From Roseburia sp. 499 (GTDB lineage: Bacteria > Bacillota > Clostridia > Lachnospirales > Lachnospiraceae), in NCBI RefSeq assembly GCF_001940225.2, contig NZ_CP135164.1, forward strand, positions 744,001 to 808,000: a DNA stretch of 64,000 nucleotides, in the 5' to 3' direction. A model generated the notes under the pieces. That model saw nothing but the letters and a program-made list of their open reading frames with translations, searched no databases and had not been told where the DNA came from. The position numbers and the translations under genes are program-made. Shown piece after piece: positions 50,854 to 59,990 of this stretch (its first letter is position 1; each line of letters begins with the position of its first letter).

Positions 50854-51342
50854 ATGGAGATTATAATAAAAGATATGACTGAAAATGAGATAGAAGGGAA
50901 AGCTTTTGTTCATTGGAAATCGTGGCAAGAGTCATATAAGGGGCTCGTTGATGATAACTATTTGAAGGAAAAGGTTACGCTAGAAGCTTGTAAAGAAATG
51001 GCATATAAGTGGCCGGATAATCTAATTGTTGCAATGGATGGAAGTAAGACGGTAGGTTTCTGCGGATATGGTAAATCTGAGAATAGTGATTTAAAAGATT
51101 GTGGAGAAATATTTGCTTTGTATGTGCTTAAAGAGTACCAGAACCAAAAAGTAGGATATACATTAATACAAGAAGCTTTGAGGAGATTGGAAAAATTTCC
51201 GAATATCGCAGTATGGGTATTAACGGGCAATGAAAAGGCTATAAATTTTTATAAGAGAGTCGGTTTTGCATTTGATGGTGTAACTCAAAAGATTGTTTTG
51301 GGAACTCCAAACAGTGAAGAAAGAATGATTTTACACAGATAA
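50854..51342 (+). CDS. GNAT-family acetyltransferase inside the cobalamin operon
   Basis: 162 residues. GNAT core visible: AMDGSKTVGFCGYG, IFALYVLKEYQNQKVGYTLIQEAL (acetyl-CoA loop region), VWVLTGNEKAINFYKRVGF. The substrate is unknown. It sits between cbiD and cbiL, 4 bases after cbiD and 34 before cbiL, so it is probably cotranscribed, though no role in cobalamin synthesis is known for this family. Confidence 0.85.
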   Translation: MEIIIKDMTENEIEGKAFVHWKSWQESYKGLVDDNYLKEKVTLEACKEMAYKWPDNLIVAMDGSKTVGFCGYGKSENSDLKDCGEIFALYVLKEYQNQKVGYTLIQEALRRLEKFPNIAVWVLTGNEKAINFYKRVGFAFDGVTQKIVLGTPNSEERMILHR

Positions 51343-51376
51343 ATAATGGAAACTGTTCCTACATTAAGGAGAAATT

Positions 51377-52060
51377 ATGACAGGAAAATTATACGGAATT
51401 GGAGTAGGACCGGGAGATCCGGAACTCCTTACGCTAAAGGCAGTACGCCTCATAAAGGAATGTGATGTAATTGCAGTTCCGGGAAAACAAAAAGAAGAAA
51501 CAGTGGCATACAAAATTGTAAAGCAGGCAGTACCGGAAATCGCAGAAAAGGAATGCTTAGAAGTCGATATGCCAATGACAAAGGATAAGGAAAAACTGGC
51601 ACAGAGCCATAAAGCAGCTTTTGAAAAGGTATCACAGGTGTTGGATGCAGGAAAGAACATTGCATTTTTAACATTGGGCGATCCTTGTGTATATTCTACC
51701 TATATTTATATACATCAGAGAATCCAACAGGCAGGATATGAAACAGAAATTGTCAGTGGAATTCCATCTTTCTGTGCTGTATCAGCAAGGCTGAATCAGG
51801 GGCTTGTGGAGCGTAGTGAGATGCTTCATGTGATTCCATCTTCCTATGGAATCGAAGAAGGAATGAAGTTATCTGGAACCCGTGTATTGATGAAAGCGGG
51901 AAAAAAGATGGGACAGGTGAAGGAACAGTTGAAAAAAATGAATGTTCAGGCATCTATGATAGAAAACTGTGGCATGGAAAATGAAAAAATCTATCACAGT
52001 ATAGAAGAAATACCGGAAGAAGCAGGCTATTATTCATTGATTATCGTAAAGGAGCAGTAG
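51377..52060 (+). CDS. cbiL: Cobalt-factor II C20-methyltransferase
   Basis: 227 residues of the tetrapyrrole methylase family: LYGIGVGPGDPELLTLKAV at the start, LTLGDPCVYSTYIYIHQRI and IVSGIPSFCAVSARL. It adds a methyl group at C20 of cobalt-factor II using AdoMet. Ribosome-binding site AAGGAGAA. It is followed 2 bases on by cbiF. Confidence 0.92.
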   Translation: MTGKLYGIGVGPGDPELLTLKAVRLIKECDVIAVPGKQKEETVAYKIVKQAVPEIAEKECLEVDMPMTKDKEKLAQSHKAAFEKVSQVLDAGKNIAFLTLGDPCVYSTYIYIHQRIQQAGYETEIVSGIPSFCAVSARLNQGLVERSEMLHVIPSSYGIEEGMKLSGTRVLMKAGKKMGQVKEQLKKMNVQASMIENCGMENEKIYHSIEEIPEEAGYYSLIIVKEQ

Positions 52061-52062
52061 AA

Positions 52063-52821
52063 ATGGTTTATTTTGTAGGAGCAGGAAGCGGTGCTCCGGA
52101 TTTAATTACAGTGCGGGGACAAAAGCTGTTACAGCAGGCTGATGTAGTGATTTATGCAGGTTCTTTAGTAAATCCTGCATTGTTAGAAGAAACAAAGCCG
52201 GATTGTGAAATTTATAACAGTGCAAAAATGACCTTAGAAGAAGTAATCGAGGTAATGAAACGGGCACATCAACAGGAGAAAATGACAGTGAGGCTTCACA
52301 CCGGAGACCCTAGTATTTATGGTGCGGTCCGAGAACAGATGGATATTTTGGAACAGGAAGGGATTCCTTACGAAAGCTGTCCGGGCGTTAGTTCCTTTTG
52401 TGGTGCAGCCTCTGCACTGAATCTGGAATATACCCTGCCGGATGTATCGCAAAGTGTCATTATTACAAGAATGGCGGGAAGAACTCCGGTGCCGGAAAGG
52501 GAAGAAATTGCAAGCTTTGCAGCGCATCATGCCACAATGGTAATATTTTTAAGTACCGGTATGTTGCCACAACTTCAGGAACGGTTGATGGCAGGGGGCT
52601 ATGAGCCTGAGACTCCTGCAGCCATTGTGTATAAGGCAACCTGGCAGGAAGAAGAAAAATACATTTGTACTGTAAACACACTGGCAGAAACGGCACAGGA
52701 GCATAACATTACAAAGACAGCACTGATTATCGTAGGTGATGTGGTGACACATAGTAATTACCGTAGGAGTGATTTGTATCACCCTGAGTTTGAAACGGAG
52801 TTTCGAAAACCATGCAAATAG
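52063..52821 (+). CDS. cbiF: Cobalt-precorrin-4 C11-methyltransferase
   Basis: 252 residues of the tetrapyrrole methylase family: YFVGAGSGAPDLITVRGQKLL, the family GDPSIYGA segment, and CPGVSSFCGAASALNLEYT. It methylates C11 of cobalt-precorrin-4. It overlaps cbiG by 10 bases. Confidence 0.93.
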   Translation: MVYFVGAGSGAPDLITVRGQKLLQQADVVIYAGSLVNPALLEETKPDCEIYNSAKMTLEEVIEVMKRAHQQEKMTVRLHTGDPSIYGAVREQMDILEQEGIPYESCPGVSSFCGAASALNLEYTLPDVSQSVIITRMAGRTPVPEREEIASFAAHHATMVIFLSTGMLPQLQERLMAGGYEPETPAAIVYKATWQEEEKYICTVNTLAETAQEHNITKTALIIVGDVVTHSNYRRSDLYHPEFETEFRKPCK

Positions 52822-53813
52822 AAATCATTAGCTTCACAGAACAGGGAAGCCTGATAGTAGCAAATATAAAAAAAGAATTAGAATCATATGGAAAAGTGCA
52901 GGTTACCAATGGAAAAAAGATGGAACGGTCTTTGCAGGAATGGTGTGAAAATGCATTTTTGCATGCACAACTTTTGATTTTTGTGGGAGCCACAGGGATT
53001 GCAGTGCGAGCAATTGCGCCTTTTATAAAGGACAAATTTACAGATCCGGCAGTGCTTGTGGTGGACGAGAAGGGAAAATATGTCATTCCTATTTTGTCCG
53101 GTCATGTGGGAAAAGCCAATGAATATGCCGATTATCTTGCAGAGAAACTATCTGCAACAGCAGTGATTACTACAGCAACAGACTTGAATGGAAAGTTTGC
53201 AGTAGATGTATTTGCCCGGAAAAATCAGTTAGTAATTAGAGATAGAGCATGGGCAAAAGAAATCTCCGCAGGGATTTTACAGGGAGAAAAAGTTGGATTT
53301 TTCAGTGAAGGAAATGTGATTGGAGATATTCCAAAGGATTTGGTATTAAGGCAATCGTCAGAGGAAGAGCATCATATTTACGTAGGGATTCATACCTCAA
53401 GTTATCTGATTCCAAAAGCAGTAACCCTAGGAGTAGGATGTCGAAAAGGAAAGTCTGCGGAAGAATTAGAGCAGTTCATATTAAAGCAGTTAGAACAACA
53501 GCATATCGCATTAGAAAGTATTGCCTGTGTAGCTTCTGTGGATAAGAAGAAGGAAGAACCGGGGATTATTGCGTTTTGCCAAAAGTACGGGTTTGTTTTT
53601 CAGACCTTTTCCCCGGAGCAGTTAAAAGAAGTATCGGGAGAATTTACGGAGTCAGCCTTTGTGGAAGAAAATATCGGTGTGGGAAATGTATGCGAACGGG
53701 CAGCAGTCTGTGGACAAAATCATCAACCAAGCCATGTCATCTTGCCAAAAACAGCAGAAAATGGCATGACTCTTGCAATAGTAGAAAGAGAATGGAGTGT
53801 TACCTTTGAATAA
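52812..53813 (+). CDS. cbiG: Cobalt-precorrin-5A hydrolase
   Basis: 333 residues. The N-terminal and central parts show FVGATGIAVRAIAPFIKDKFTDPAVLVVDE and LSGHVGKANEYADYLAE; the C-terminal CbiG domain shows LGVGCRKGKSAEELEQFI and IGVGNVCERAAVCG. It opens the delta-lactone, releasing acetaldehyde, in ring contraction. Overlaps cbiF and cbiH at both ends, indicating coupled translation. Confidence 0.92.
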   Translation: MQIEIISFTEQGSLIVANIKKELESYGKVQVTNGKKMERSLQEWCENAFLHAQLLIFVGATGIAVRAIAPFIKDKFTDPAVLVVDEKGKYVIPILSGHVGKANEYADYLAEKLSATAVITTATDLNGKFAVDVFARKNQLVIRDRAWAKEISAGILQGEKVGFFSEGNVIGDIPKDLVLRQSSEEEHHIYVGIHTSSYLIPKAVTLGVGCRKGKSAEELEQFILKQLEQQHIALESIACVASVDKKKEEPGIIAFCQKYGFVFQTFSPEQLKEVSGEFTESAFVEENIGVGNVCERAAVCGQNHQPSHVILPKTAENGMTLAIVEREWSVTFE

Positions 53814-54537
53814 ATTATACGTAGTTGGAATTGGACCTGGGGCTTATGAAGATATGACCCTAAAGGCAATTAAAACATTAGAAAGCTGCGATGTTATTGT
53901 AGGATATACAGTATATGTGGACTTAGTGAAGGAGCATTTTGCAGAAAAAGAATTCCTCACCACTCCTATGCGTAAGGAAGTGGAGCGGTGTCGTCTGGCA
54001 TTTGAACAGGCACAAGAAGGCAAAGTCACAGCCATGATATGTAGCGGTGATGCCGGAGTATATGGCATGAGTGGATTGATGTTAGAACTAGGAGCAGAAT
54101 ATCCGGATGTAGAAGTGGAAATTATTCCGGGAGTAACCGCAGCCTTAAGCGGTGGTGCAGTACTTGGAGCACCTTTGATGCACGATTTTGCAGTGATTAG
54201 CCTCAGCGATTTGATGACACCTTGGGAGACCATTGAAAAGAGATTACAGGCAGCAGCAGAATCAGACCTTGCCGTTTGTTTGTATAATCCTTCCAGTAAG
54301 AAACGGGCAGATTATTTGAAAAAAGCATGTGAAATCATGCTGAAAGCAAAGAAGCCGGAAACCGTCTGTGGTATTGTTTCTCAGATTGGCAGAAAAGGCG
54401 AGTACATGGAACTGTATTCCTTAGAGGAATTAAAAGATGTACAGACAGATATGTTTACAACCGTTTTTATTGGGAATTCTTCCACAAAAGAAATCAATGG
54501 AAAAATGGTAACACCAAGAGGGTATCGTATCTCTTAG
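53806..54537 (+). CDS. cbiH: Cobalt-factor III C17-methyltransferase
   Basis: 243 residues. The start is probably TTG 53806, eight bases after GGAG (53794-53797); a GTG at 53797 is the alternative. Motifs: KLYVVGIGPGAYEDMTLKA, SGDAGVYGMSGLM and IPGVTAALSGGAVLGAPLMHDF. CbiH methylates C17 and drives ring contraction. Eight bases overlap with cbiG. Confidence 0.9.
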   Translation: MNKLYVVGIGPGAYEDMTLKAIKTLESCDVIVGYTVYVDLVKEHFAEKEFLTTPMRKEVERCRLAFEQAQEGKVTAMICSGDAGVYGMSGLMLELGAEYPDVEVEIIPGVTAALSGGAVLGAPLMHDFAVISLSDLMTPWETIEKRLQAAAESDLAVCLYNPSSKKRADYLKKACEIMLKAKKPETVCGIVSQIGRKGEYMELYSLEELKDVQTDMFTTVFIGNSSTKEINGKMVTPRGYRIS

Positions 54538-54559
54538 AAGGACAGAGAGGAAAAGGCGC

Positions 54560-56557
54560 ATGCAGGAAGTATTATTATTTTCGGGAACAAGTGAAGGAAG
54601 AAAGTTGGCAGAGATTCTAAGTGCTCACTCTGTAAAAGTGACCGTCTGTGTAGCAACAGAATATGGTCAGGAAGTAATGCAGGAATCAGAGTTGGTAGAA
54701 GCTAGAGTGGGGCGTATGAATCAGGAGGAAATGGAAGTCTTGATTCAATCAAAAGACTGGCTGGCAGTCATAGATGCTACTCATCCATATGCCAAGGAAG
54801 TGACAGAAAATATCAAGAAAGCATGTGAACATCAGAAAAGAGAAGTGTTGCGTCTGTTACGAAATAGCAGTGAGCGTGCGGAACATATTTATTATGTGGA
54901 TTCGACAGAAGAAGCGGCAGAATATTTGAATCAAACCGAAGGAAATATTTTTCTTACTACCGGAAGTAAAGAAATTGCCAGATACATGGAACTGATAGAG
55001 GATACCTCAAGAATCTATGCAAGGATTTTGCCGGGAACAGAGGAATTGGAAAAGTGTCATGAACTGGGACTCAAGGGAAAACAGATTATCTGTATGCAGG
55101 GTCCATTCAGTGAAGAATTGAACCTTGCCATGATGAAGGAAGTAAATGCGGAATGGTTGGTAACTAAAGAGACTGCAGGAGCAGGGGGGTATCCGGAAAA
55201 AATTCGTGCAGCAGAGCGGGCAGGAGCAAGAGCTGTTGTAATAAAAAGACCGGAAGAAACCGGGTATTCCATGGAAGAAATATTGGAAAAACTCAGTATT
55301 TCACCCAAACAGGAAAGCAATGTCAGACAGGAAATTTCGCTTGTGGGAATTGGAATGGGAAACGTAGAAACACTGACATTGGAAGGTTATGAAACCATAA
55401 AAAAAGCAGACCTGTTGGTAGGTGCAAAACGTATGTTAGAATCCATACCGGAAGAACTCAAAAAAGGGGAAGTGCAATTTATTTCTTATAAGGCACAGGA
55501 GATTCTTTCTTATATTGAAAATCATCCACAGTATGAAAAGACAGCAGTTCTTTTGTCTGGAGATGTGGGATTTTACAGTGGAGCACATGCATTATTAGAG
55601 CAGATAAAGGCATTAGAGACGCAGGAAAATACACAATTTCAGGTAAAAATGGTGTGCGGTATTTCCTCTGTGGTATACTTTGCATCCAAACTTCAAATGT
55701 CATGGGAAGATATGCGGCTCATGAGTCTTCATGGACGCAATCAAAATGTAATTGGCGCATTGCAGAAGCATGAAAAAGTATTTATCCTGACGAATGGCGC
55801 GGAGGGAATCAGAACCCTCAGTAGAGAATTAATACTGTTTGGCATGGAACAAGTCAGACTCTATTTGGGAAGACAGCTTGGAAGTGACGAAGAAGAGATA
55901 GAAGAAGGAACGCCGGTGGATTTTCAAGATTATGATAAGGAAGGGCTTTGCGTGCTGGTGCTGGTAAATGCAAAGGCAAAGGAAGCCGTTATAACCCATG
56001 GGATTCCTGACCAAGATTTTTTACGGGAAAAGGTGCCTATGACCAAGGAAGAGGTGCGGAGTATTTCCTTATCCAAGCTGAGATTGCAGCGAGATTCCCT
56101 TGTTTATGATATTGGTGCCGGAACCGGAAGTATTTCTGTGGAATGCGCCCGAATGGTAGTGGATGGAACGGTATACGCTATCGAAAAAAAGCCGGAAGCA
56201 TGTAAGTTAATTGAACAGAATAAGTATAAGTTTGCAGCGAGCAACCTTCATATTATAGAAGGAGAGGCGTCGGAAGCATTAGAAGAACTTCCTACACCTA
56301 CTCACGTTTTTATTGGAGGAAGCAGTGGAAAATTAGAAGAAATTTTGAATATTTTGTGGGAAAAGAACCCCAAAGTGCGCGTGGTGATAAATGCTATTTC
56401 ATTAGAAACTATTGCAGAAGTGACAAGACTGATAAAGAAATACGATTTTGCAGAAAAAGAAATTGTGCAGGTAACCGTGGCGAAGTCAAAGGAAATTGGA
56501 AGTTATGAAATGATGATGGGGCAGAATCCGGTATATGTGGTGACGTTGCGGCGGTAG
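54560..56557 (+). CDS. CbiJ-CbiE-CbiT trifunctional fusion
   Basis: 665 residues carrying three enzymes that are often separate. Residues 1-250: CbiJ cobalt-precorrin-6A reductase (LLFSGTSEGRKLAEIL, VIDATHPYAKEVTENI, TKETAGAGGYPEKIRAA). About 262-460: CbiE C5-methyltransferase (SLVGIGMGNVETLTLEGY, LLSGDVGFYSGAHAL, LMSLHGRNQNVIGAL). About 475-665: CbiT C15-methyltransferase and decarboxylase (RDSLVYDIGAGTGSISVECA). It carries the reduction and the last two methylations. It ends the cobalamin operon. Confidence 0.9.
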   Translation: MQEVLLFSGTSEGRKLAEILSAHSVKVTVCVATEYGQEVMQESELVEARVGRMNQEEMEVLIQSKDWLAVIDATHPYAKEVTENIKKACEHQKREVLRLLRNSSERAEHIYYVDSTEEAAEYLNQTEGNIFLTTGSKEIARYMELIEDTSRIYARILPGTEELEKCHELGLKGKQIICMQGPFSEELNLAMMKEVNAEWLVTKETAGAGGYPEKIRAAERAGARAVVIKRPEETGYSMEEILEKLSISPKQESNVRQEISLVGIGMGNVETLTLEGYETIKKADLLVGAKRMLESIPEELKKGEVQFISYKAQEILSYIENHPQYEKTAVLLSGDVGFYSGAHALLEQIKALETQENTQFQVKMVCGISSVVYFASKLQMSWEDMRLMSLHGRNQNVIGALQKHEKVFILTNGAEGIRTLSRELILFGMEQVRLYLGRQLGSDEEEIEEGTPVDFQDYDKEGLCVLVLVNAKAKEAVITHGIPDQDFLREKVPMTKEEVRSISLSKLRLQRDSLVYDIGAGTGSISVECARMVVDGTVYAIEKKPEACKLIEQNKYKFAASNLHIIEGEASEALEELPTPTHVFIGGSSGKLEEILNILWEKNPKVRVVINAISLETIAEVTRLIKKYDFAEKEIVQVTVAKSKEIGSYEMMMGQNPVYVVTLRR

Positions 56558-56637
56558 TTGAGAAAACATAAACAGATAGTTGTTTTACGGAGACAAAAAC
56601 CGGTGTTATAGTAAAAGAAAAACCGGAGGAAAAACGT

Positions 56638-57429
56638 ATGGATATGGAACAATTTGGCGAATATTTGGCAGAGTGTCGCAGAAACAAAAAGATGACGCAG
56701 GAAGAATTTTCGTGTAGACTCGGGGTAACTGCCCAGGCAGTGTCGAAATGGGAACGAGGACAGAGTTTTCCGGATATTGGGCTTTTGAGTGGAATTTGCA
56801 AGATTCTGGATGCAGACCCTTGTGAGCTTTTAAATATTTCAAGGACAGAAATTCGGATAGAAAGTAATGACCGAAAAGAGCAGCAGGAACTGTTAAATAA
56901 TCTCTGTGCAGAACCGTTACAGATTATTTTTGGTGAAGACCTGATACCGGTTTTTGTGGAAGGACTTAAAACAGAACTGGTAGCAGAAAAACGTTTGGAA
57001 ACGGTAAGAAAAACAGGAATTCTTGTACCGGTCATCAGAATTCGCGATTCGGTGGAACTTGGAAACAGGGAGTATCGTATTACAGCATATGATAAGGTAT
57101 TGCGTCAAGGAAGTGTAGAGCATATCACGGAAACTACTTACGAAACGCTAATAAGCGAAATCTTTGAACAGTGCAGACAGCATTATGATGTGGTATTAAA
57201 CAAACAATTAGTCAAGAATCTGATTGATCATATCAGAGACGAATATCCGGGAGTAGTAGAAGGATTGGTTCCGGATAAGATTTCGTATCTTTTTGTGAAG
57301 AAGGTATTAGCCGAGTTGGTAAGAGAAAAGAAAAGTATTCACAATATGATTGGAATTTTAGAAGTATTAGAGGAAGAAGTAGTGGAAAAGGGCGTTACGG
57401 ACATAAAGGAAATCGTAAAGTTGTTCTAA
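56638..57429 (+). CDS. XRE-type HTH fused to an FlhA/FHIPEP C-terminal-like domain
   Basis: 263 residues. Residues 8-62 are an XRE helix-turn-helix (AECRRNKKMTQEEF, LGVTAQAVSKWERGQSFPDI). From about residue 90 the protein matches the cytoplasmic C-terminal domain of flagellar/type III export gate protein FlhA: VRKTGILVPVIRIRD, NREYRITAYDKVLRQG, VLNKQLVKNLIDHIRDEYPGVVEGLVPD and a final LVREKKSIHNMIGILEVLEE. The membrane part of FlhA is absent and no flagellar genes are in the window. Probably a DNA-binding regulator that uses this fold for protein contact; own ribosome-binding site GGAGG. Confidence 0.75.
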   Translation: MDMEQFGEYLAECRRNKKMTQEEFSCRLGVTAQAVSKWERGQSFPDIGLLSGICKILDADPCELLNISRTEIRIESNDRKEQQELLNNLCAEPLQIIFGEDLIPVFVEGLKTELVAEKRLETVRKTGILVPVIRIRDSVELGNREYRITAYDKVLRQGSVEHITETTYETLISEIFEQCRQHYDVVLNKQLVKNLIDHIRDEYPGVVEGLVPDKISYLFVKKVLAELVREKKSIHNMIGILEVLEEEVVEKGVTDIKEIVKLF

Positions 57430-57491
57430 GTTCTTTCTGATTTCTATATACTAATAGTACAAATATAGAAGTAGGAAGGAATAGGACACAT

Positions 57492-59345
57492 ATGTGCGGA
57501 ATCGCGGGATTTTATCATAAAGAAAAGGATTACAGGGAACGGGCAGAATATTACCGTTCCCTTCTTACTGCCATGCATCAGGCGCAGTGGCATAGGGGAC
57601 CGGATGATGAAGGAATTTATTTGTCCAGACATTGTGGGCTTTCACATAGCAGGCTTTCCATTATTGATATTCAAGGAGGGCATCAGCCCATGATACGAAG
57701 CAGGGACGGGCGAACCTGTGCAATTGTATACAATGGAGAATTGTACAATACAGCAGAATTGCGGCAAATGCTGCAAATAAGGGGATGCCAGTTTACCACA
57801 ACTAGTGATACGGAAGTGATTCTTACCGGGGTCATGGAACTGGGGGTAGAATTTGTAAAAAAAATGAATGGAATTTTTGCATTTGCGTTATGGGATTCTA
57901 AAGGGCAGAAACTGTATTTGTTTCGAGATCCGATGGGAGTAAAGCCCTTGTTTTATACCTGGTGTGAAGAAGAATTGATTTTTGCATCAGAACTTAAGGG
58001 GATTTTTGCCCACCCCTTGCCAAAGCCTGAGGTAGATAGAGAAGGGTGGAATGAGATTTTCGGAATCGGACCGGCAAGGAGCGGTGGCTGTGGCGTTTTC
58101 AAGGGAGTCCATGAGGTACTGCCAGGAGAGTATCTGGTATGCACAAAGGATGGTTGTCACAGAGAAAAATATTGGAGGCTTCATAGTCATCCACATGAGG
58201 ATGACTATGAAAGAACTGTGGAGAAAGTTTCTGAACTTGTTTATAGTGGTGTGGCAGGGCAAATGGTATCAGATGTACCAATTTGTACTTTTTTATCTGG
58301 GGGAGTGGATAGCAGTCTGGTGTCGTCTATTTGTGCGTCAGAACTGAAAAAACAGGGAAAGCAGCTTACCACCTTTTCTTTTGATTTTGTAGATAATGAG
58401 AAAAACTTCAGGAAAAATGATTTTCAGCCGTCCCAGGATCGTCCTTATGTAGAAAAGATGGTGGAATATCTGGGCAGTGAACATCATTTTCTGGAGTGTA
58501 GCAATGAACAACAAATTTCTATGCTGAAAGATTCTGTAAAGGCTCATGATTTGCCAGCTATGGCAGATGTGGATTCTTCTATGTTGTATTTTTGTTCTCA
58601 GGTAGCAAAGACTCATAAAGTGACACTGACGGGAGAATGCGCAGATGAAATATTTGGCGGCTATCCATGGTTTCATAAAAAAGAAATGCTAGAGTCAGGA
58701 ACTTTTCCGTGGACTATGGACCTTGCACCGAGAAAGCAGCTCTTGACGGAGGAGTTTTTAGAATATTTAAAAATGGATGAGTATGTAGACGAAGCATATC
58801 ATAAATCATTGGCGGAGGTGCCAAAATGTTCGGAGGATACAGAGGAAGAAGCAAGACGCAGGGAAATTTCTTATCTGAATCTAAAGTGGTTCATGCAGAC
58901 ATTACTGAATCGTATGGACCGAACCAGTATGTACTGTGGATTGGAGGCGCGGGTTCCCTTTGCAGACATTAGAATTGTGCAGTATGTGTGGAATGTGCCA
59001 TGGGAAATGAAGACAAGGAACGGTGTGGTGAAAAATCTTCTACGACAGGCTGGACAGGGAAGATTGCCGGAGGAAGTATTGTTTCGCAGGAAATCCCCGT
59101 ATCCTAAGACCTATGACCCGAAGTATGAAAAACTTTTGAAAAGTATGTTCCAGGAAATGCTTGAGGATTCCAATGCTCCGGTATTGCGTTTTCTGGATAA
59201 GAAGAAACTTCAGAACTTCATGAAACAGTCTTCGGATTATGGAAAGCCATGGTATGGTCAGCTGATGGCAGGACCTCAGATGCTGGCGTATTTATTTCAG
59301 GTGAATGAGTGGATGAAGATGTATTTTCCTAAGTTCGTTGTCTGA
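57492..59345 (+). CDS. asnB: Glutamine-hydrolysing asparagine synthase
   Basis: 617 residues. The N-terminal class II glutaminase has Cys2 in MCGIAGFYHKEK and VYNGELYNTAELR; the synthase domain has SGGVDSSLVSSI and VTLTGECADEIFGGYPWF. It makes asparagine from aspartate, glutamine and ATP. It follows the HTH fusion gene by 62 bases on the same strand. The long inverted repeat lies immediately after its stop. Confidence 0.94.
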   Translation: MCGIAGFYHKEKDYRERAEYYRSLLTAMHQAQWHRGPDDEGIYLSRHCGLSHSRLSIIDIQGGHQPMIRSRDGRTCAIVYNGELYNTAELRQMLQIRGCQFTTTSDTEVILTGVMELGVEFVKKMNGIFAFALWDSKGQKLYLFRDPMGVKPLFYTWCEEELIFASELKGIFAHPLPKPEVDREGWNEIFGIGPARSGGCGVFKGVHEVLPGEYLVCTKDGCHREKYWRLHSHPHEDDYERTVEKVSELVYSGVAGQMVSDVPICTFLSGGVDSSLVSSICASELKKQGKQLTTFSFDFVDNEKNFRKNDFQPSQDRPYVEKMVEYLGSEHHFLECSNEQQISMLKDSVKAHDLPAMADVDSSMLYFCSQVAKTHKVTLTGECADEIFGGYPWFHKKEMLESGTFPWTMDLAPRKQLLTEEFLEYLKMDEYVDEAYHKSLAEVPKCSEDTEEEARRREISYLNLKWFMQTLLNRMDRTSMYCGLEARVPFADIRIVQYVWNVPWEMKTRNGVVKNLLRQAGQGRLPEEVLFRRKSPYPKTYDPKYEKLLKSMFQEMLEDSNAPVLRFLDKKKLQNFMKQSSDYGKPWYGQLMAGPQMLAYLFQVNEWMKMYFPKFVV

Positions 59346-59626
59346 GGTTTTTCCTTCTTCTGCAAAGAACCTGATACATAAAATCGGATTTTTATATGAA
59401 TCCACACTTTTAGTTCTTCTATACAGCAGCAACAAGAATGTTAGATAAGGGTATGCCAAAAGAACTCGGACAGATATACATTTAAGCCCGTGTTTCTCTT
59501 TCCTCAGACATCTTTCTGGCATACCCATTCATTCTTTTATGCTGCTGTAAGAAGAACACAAAGTGTTCCACATATGAAAATCCGATTTTTTGTATTCAGC
59601 TTCGGCTGCAAGAAGGGAAAAACTGA
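59346..59626. repeat. Long imperfect inverted repeat, about 280 bp
   Basis: Left arm from about 59346 to 59457 and right arm from 59518 to about 59626 are inverted copies with scattered mismatches: AAAATCGGATTTT, ATATG, CACTTT, GTTCTTCT, ACAGCAGCA, AAGAATG and GGGTATGCC recur in order on the complement of the right arm. A central 60 bases form the loop. There is no convincing gene inside. It could be a MITE-like non-autonomous element or a very long hairpin acting on asnB mRNA. Confidence 0.75.
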
Positions 59627-59656
59627 GTTTCGAATTAGGAAAATTTTCAAAATCTA

Positions 59657-59684
59657 TTGACAATTCGTATTTACGTGCTATAAT
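59657..59684 (+). promoter_or_regulatory. Promoter of the metal-export operon
   Basis: TTGACA (about 59657-59662), a 16-base spacer and perfect TATAAT (about 59679-59684), just after the inverted-repeat element. Confidence 0.8.
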
Positions 59685-59694
59685 ACAATCAAAC

Positions 59695-59714
59695 ATATGA
59701 ATAAATGTTCAAAT
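59695..59714. promoter_or_regulatory. ArsR/SmtB-type metal-sensor operator
   Basis: ATATGAATAAATGTTCAAAT, of the form ATxTGAA-N6-TTCAxAT used by CzrA/CadC-type repressors, covers the expected transcription start. The matching repressor is the last gene of the operon. Confidence 0.7.
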
Positions 59715-59754
59715 GATAAAACAAAGAATAATAAAAGGAAAGGAAGTAAATATT

Positions 59755-59973
59755 ATGAAAAAGACTTATAAAATTGATGTAGATTGTGCAAACTGTGCAA
59801 ATAAGATGGAGGAAGCTGCTAAGAATACAGCAGGTGTAAAGGATGCAACTGTAAACTTTATGACACTTAAGATGATTGTAGAATTTGAAGAAGGACAGGA
59901 GCCAAAGGCAGTAATGCAGGAAGTGTTGAAGAACTGCAAAAAGGTAGAGGATGATTGTGAGATTTTCCTATAA
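59755..59973 (+). CDS. Heavy-metal-associated (HMA) domain protein
   Basis: 72 residues from ATG 59755, behind AAAGGAAAGGAAG. It is a lone ferredoxin-fold HMA domain with the metal-binding motif VDCANCANKME (CxxC). It is probably the metal chaperone or the detached N-terminal domain of the P-type ATPase encoded 17 bases downstream, which lacks its own HMA domain. Confidence 0.88.
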   Translation: MKKTYKIDVDCANCANKMEEAAKNTAGVKDATVNFMTLKMIVEFEEGQEPKAVMQEVLKNCKKVEDDCEIFL

Positions 59974-59990
59974 GAATGGGAGGGATATCT

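Noticed and set aside
59346..59626. Small gene on the minus strand within 59292-59528
   Set aside because: It lies within the inverted repeat, has no ribosome-binding site and its sequence has no protein-like pattern.
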